Of a stretch of DNA of 64,000 bases, positions 61,606-64,000 are shown one piece after another. A program made the translations under genes and the position numbers. Under the pieces are notes generated by a model. It made no database searches. It saw nothing but the letters and a program-made list of their open reading frames with translations, and was not told where the DNA came from. This DNA comes from Harmonia axyridis (lineage: Eukaryota; Arthropoda; Insecta; Coleoptera; Coccinellidae): the NCBI RefSeq assembly GCF_914767665.1, contig NC_059502.1, positions 61,238,031 through 61,302,030 of the forward strand, given 5' to 3'. How positions within the stretch are numbered: position 1 is the stretch's first letter; every line of letters begins with the position of its first letter.

Positions 61606-63355
61606 CTGAAAAACGGAATTATATTTAGAGGAGCGTGGTGTTGAGTTGCAACGGCGGGAATTCAGATTGAAGCGGCCCGAGTTTTATTTCGATCGCGATA
61701 TCTGCACTGAGTTATTAACAATTGAGCGTGTTACAATAAGCACGTTGCACCGTCGAATTTGTTCACCTCGAACTGGTGTAAAAAATACTTTTATGGGCCA
61801 CTTGCCAAGATGTGATATAGGCCGAACATTGACTGTAATATGTGTTTATTTTTGTAGGAGAATCACAGGTTCGGTATTAATGTGTTTCCGGGAATATAAC
61901 GAACGGTCAGAAGCGATGTGTCAGAAAGACGGTTATTTCCTATGAATAACATATGGAACTGAGTATTTGAACAGTTTGACTTTCGGAAAGAAAAATTGAA
62001 ACAATTACAGATTGTGTTTTTTACGTAATTAACTTTTTATGTGGAAGAACTCCTCTTTCAATAACTATTATGAGAAACTATAAAACAGTACAAATTCCGA
62101 ATTGAACCTATACCGTTTGGATTCTTGGAAAAATAAGGCTAACGGATAAATCTCAACGAGGTTTGTCTTCAATTTTCTCTTGAAACCTTTAGCCGATTTT
62201 AGCAATTTTTTAAATTATAGCTACATTTCTAGGTAACTGTTTATGGATGAATAAATGAAAAAATATGCTGTCCTCATCTACTCATTTTTTTATATATAAT
62301 GGGGAGAACAAAAAAAAATAGAAGGTTTTATTTAGAACACGCTAGGGTTCTGTGAGTGAATCGTTGACAGAAGAGAATATTTAAGAACAGTAAAATGTTG
62401 CGTTTAACATTTCTTTTTTTTTAATTATTGTGAAGTCTTAATTTTGAGAAAAATACCAGCAATTCATATGCCACCTTTGTTGGATCAGAAATTAAAATTT
62501 TGATTCGCAAAACTGTTGAGAGGGGTTGATACCACGTGGCATTTTCGTGATCTGTCAAAGTTTAACTACTCCTCTTTCCTCAGCGTTTACAAATTCCACC
62601 ACTTTTCAGGATGAGTGGAGCAATTTCAAACGTTCCTCTGATTTACCGTCCTTCTCTACCACATGTGAGAACTAAAATACGTTTTTACATCTTTATTTTC
62701 AATTTTAGAATGATCGTTTTTCAGCCTTCGACAAGACTTTTTGTATAATATTTTTATGTGAAAATTCATAAAAACATAAATGTTTGTTCGGGAATTTATA
62801 TCATGCATTTATTTATTCTTCAATAAAAATAGCATATATTTCTTTTTTTCATTCCAAAAAAAAAAAATAGATAAGACTTTCCGCAATGACGAACTATTTA
62901 AAATGGATAATAGTGAAAACTTCATATTGATAGATAGTCTCCAGCGTAAAATAAATGTACTAATTTTTGAATTGATCGAACGAAAGTGTACATAAATTCC
63001 ATAAAAACGTTAATTGCATTGTTGAATTCAGTTACAATTTTTCAACCAATGAGCAGAAACATTGGTACAACATTAATATCCTCAGTCTCAAACTTTTGCC
63101 AAACATCATGAATGGAGCACGTCTGGTCGATTCAACAGAGGCCTTGACTTTTTATTTGGTTGTTCTTTGTTGATTCCTCGCCGATACCTTAGAAGGTTCA
63201 AACTTCTGACATTCTTTCAGTGCTTTCATTGAATATTTGTACTTTTTCATCATCCTAAATCGATTATCATATCGATTGGATCCTACTTTTGCGCATCAAA
63301 CAATTCTGGTAATCAATAGCGAACACGAAATCAAAAATTCATTCAAATCTATTAC
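61606..63355. other. intron, nothing recognised
   Basis: A 1.75 kb AT-rich intron splitting an Ig fold. The short ORFs are not protein-like. No transposon ends or RNA genes were recognised. Confidence 0.5.
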
Positions 63356-63519
63356 CTTGAGTTCACGTGTTTCTTTTAAAGGAAATCCATTCTGGTACCA
63401 AACAATTTCTGGGGTTGGAAGACCTGTTACTTCACAATCCAATTTGATTTTCTGTCCAGCCCTAGCCATTACATTAGAAAGTGGCACCAGTATTGATGGA
63501 GGTTGTGTAGGAATCATAG
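63356..63519 (-). CDS. sls: sls/zormin exon: first half of an Ig
   Basis: 55 codons (MIPTQPPSILVPLSNVMARA, then KLDCEVTGLPTPEIVWYQNG, ending KETRELK). Strand-B Cys and core Trp are present. The fold continues at LQREGDRATLV in the next exon. Acceptor TTATTTCAG, phase 1 in. Donor AAG|GTAATA, phase 0 out. Confidence 0.92.
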
Positions 63520-63663
63520 CTGAAATAAGAGATGACTATCAAAATGAAGAAAATTTGGAATTTCAGTCAGCTTGTATACGATAACTCTGCTCCATTATTA
63601 GTTTTTTTATGGAGAATTGTTCGAGCTGAGCTAAAACTATTTACTTGTAGAAAAAATACTCAC

Positions 63664-64000
63664 GAGTCACAATAAGATTTGCGGTTGACTGGGCAGTTCC
63701 AAGCTGATTCGATGCTTTACAAGTGTATTCCGCTTTATCTTTCAATTCGACCCTTTCGATTCTTAAGATAGCATCCCCATTATTATAAGTTATTTGATAT
63801 CCTGGGGCATAGTCGACACAATCTTGATTCTTGTACCATTGGACATTAGGCAGGGGATTTCCTTCCACTTTGCAATGAAACTCGAAGGAAGTTCCCTCTT
63901 TGATGGAAGCTGGTTCTAATAGCCTCACGAAAGAAGGTGGAAGGAGTTGGTCTTGTGGCTCTGTCTCTTTCACTGATAAAAACGCACTCGTCTCCGCAAT
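63664..64000 (-). CDS. sls: sls/zormin exon with one Ig (partial at window edge)
   Basis: Open to the window edge. The first ten residues (AETSAFLSV) are the last strand of an upstream Ig outside the window. A complete Ig follows (PPSFVRLLEPASIKEGTSF, PNVQWYKNQDC, KAEYTCKASNQLGTAQST) with both cysteines. Donor C|GTGAGT, phase 1 out. More zormin exons and the true sls promoter must lie to the right. Confidence 0.93.

Larger units (their letters stand above)
1..64000 (-). other. sls: sallimus (titin/kettin/zormin) gene, both ends outside window
   Basis: This is a single minus-strand muscle gene. Twenty-six exons can be chained from 64000 down to 1 with compatible phases at every junction and GT-AG borders. 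The encoded protein is a string of I-set immunoglobulin domains (strand-C Trp, D-x-G-x-Y near strand F). The kettin part has linkers ending in patterns like S-Q-H-P-x-G-L-x-K-I-x-x-L-E, the hallmark of insect kettin. In Drosophila the 5' half of sls encodes zormin and kettin, made separately or fused to downstream elastic PEVK and Ig/Fn3 parts. The gene acts at the Z-disc and I-band of striated muscle. No elastic PEVK or fibronectin domain is reached here, so the window ends at or just before the kettin C-terminus. Splice sites were placed by eye. Confidence 0.95.

Noticed and set aside
1..64000. CRISPR array, operon or bacterial features
   Set aside because: The window is spliced eukaryotic DNA. 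The repeats seen are foldback transposons and Ig-domain repeats, with no regular short repeat-spacer pattern.

Overview
The window is animal (almost certainly insect) genomic DNA. Nearly all of its coding content is one huge minus-strand muscle gene, sallimus (sls, the insect titin/kettin/zormin gene). The 5' end lies beyond the right edge and the 3' end beyond the left edge. I could join 26 exons into one continuous reading frame by matching acceptor and donor phases by hand, and every junction is phase-consistent. The AT-rich introns, GT-AG splicing and the many Tc1/mariner-type miniature elements point to an insect. A beetle-like genome is only a guess.

Right part (about 48.3-64 kb): the zormin part of sls. 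It starts with Ig domains (exons at 63.7-64.0, 63.4, 59.8-61.6, 59.6 and 58.6 kb). A long proline/serine-rich unique region follows (56.2-58.5, 53.3-54.6 and 51.7-52.1 kb) that carries a threefold repeated SDYESD/PGTPPE module. A last Ig domain is split over three small exons (49.3, 49.1 and 48.4 kb).

Middle (about 21-48 kb): two giant introns of about 15.1 and 12.1 kb, separated by one 38-codon exon (33.2 kb) that can join zormin to kettin. An independent kettin start exon with its own ATG lies at 29.2 kb. It has the same end phase as the 33.2 kb exon, so both can splice to the same next exon at 21.03 kb. The introns are full of decayed transposons: Tc1 remnants, DD41D mariner-like copies, large foldback elements with TA-CAGGGTG ends, and an inverted repeat enclosing a tRNA-like sequence.

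Left part (1-21 kb): kettin. Four N-terminal Ig domains are followed by a long series of Ig domains mostly separated by conserved ~35-residue linkers, then a linker-rich segment and Ig32-34. By my count Ig1-Ig33 are complete and Ig34 is cut by the window edge. From the kettin ATG to the edge I count 4,651 codons, in line with the known ~540 kDa, 35-Ig kettin.

Function: zormin and kettin anchor thin filaments and alpha-actinin at and near the Z-disc, and the longer Sls isoforms continue toward the thick filament. The layout suggests three product types: zormin alone, kettin alone, and zormin-kettin fusions or longer Sls. This follows from splice phases plus published knowledge of Drosophila sls. 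No transcript evidence is available here.
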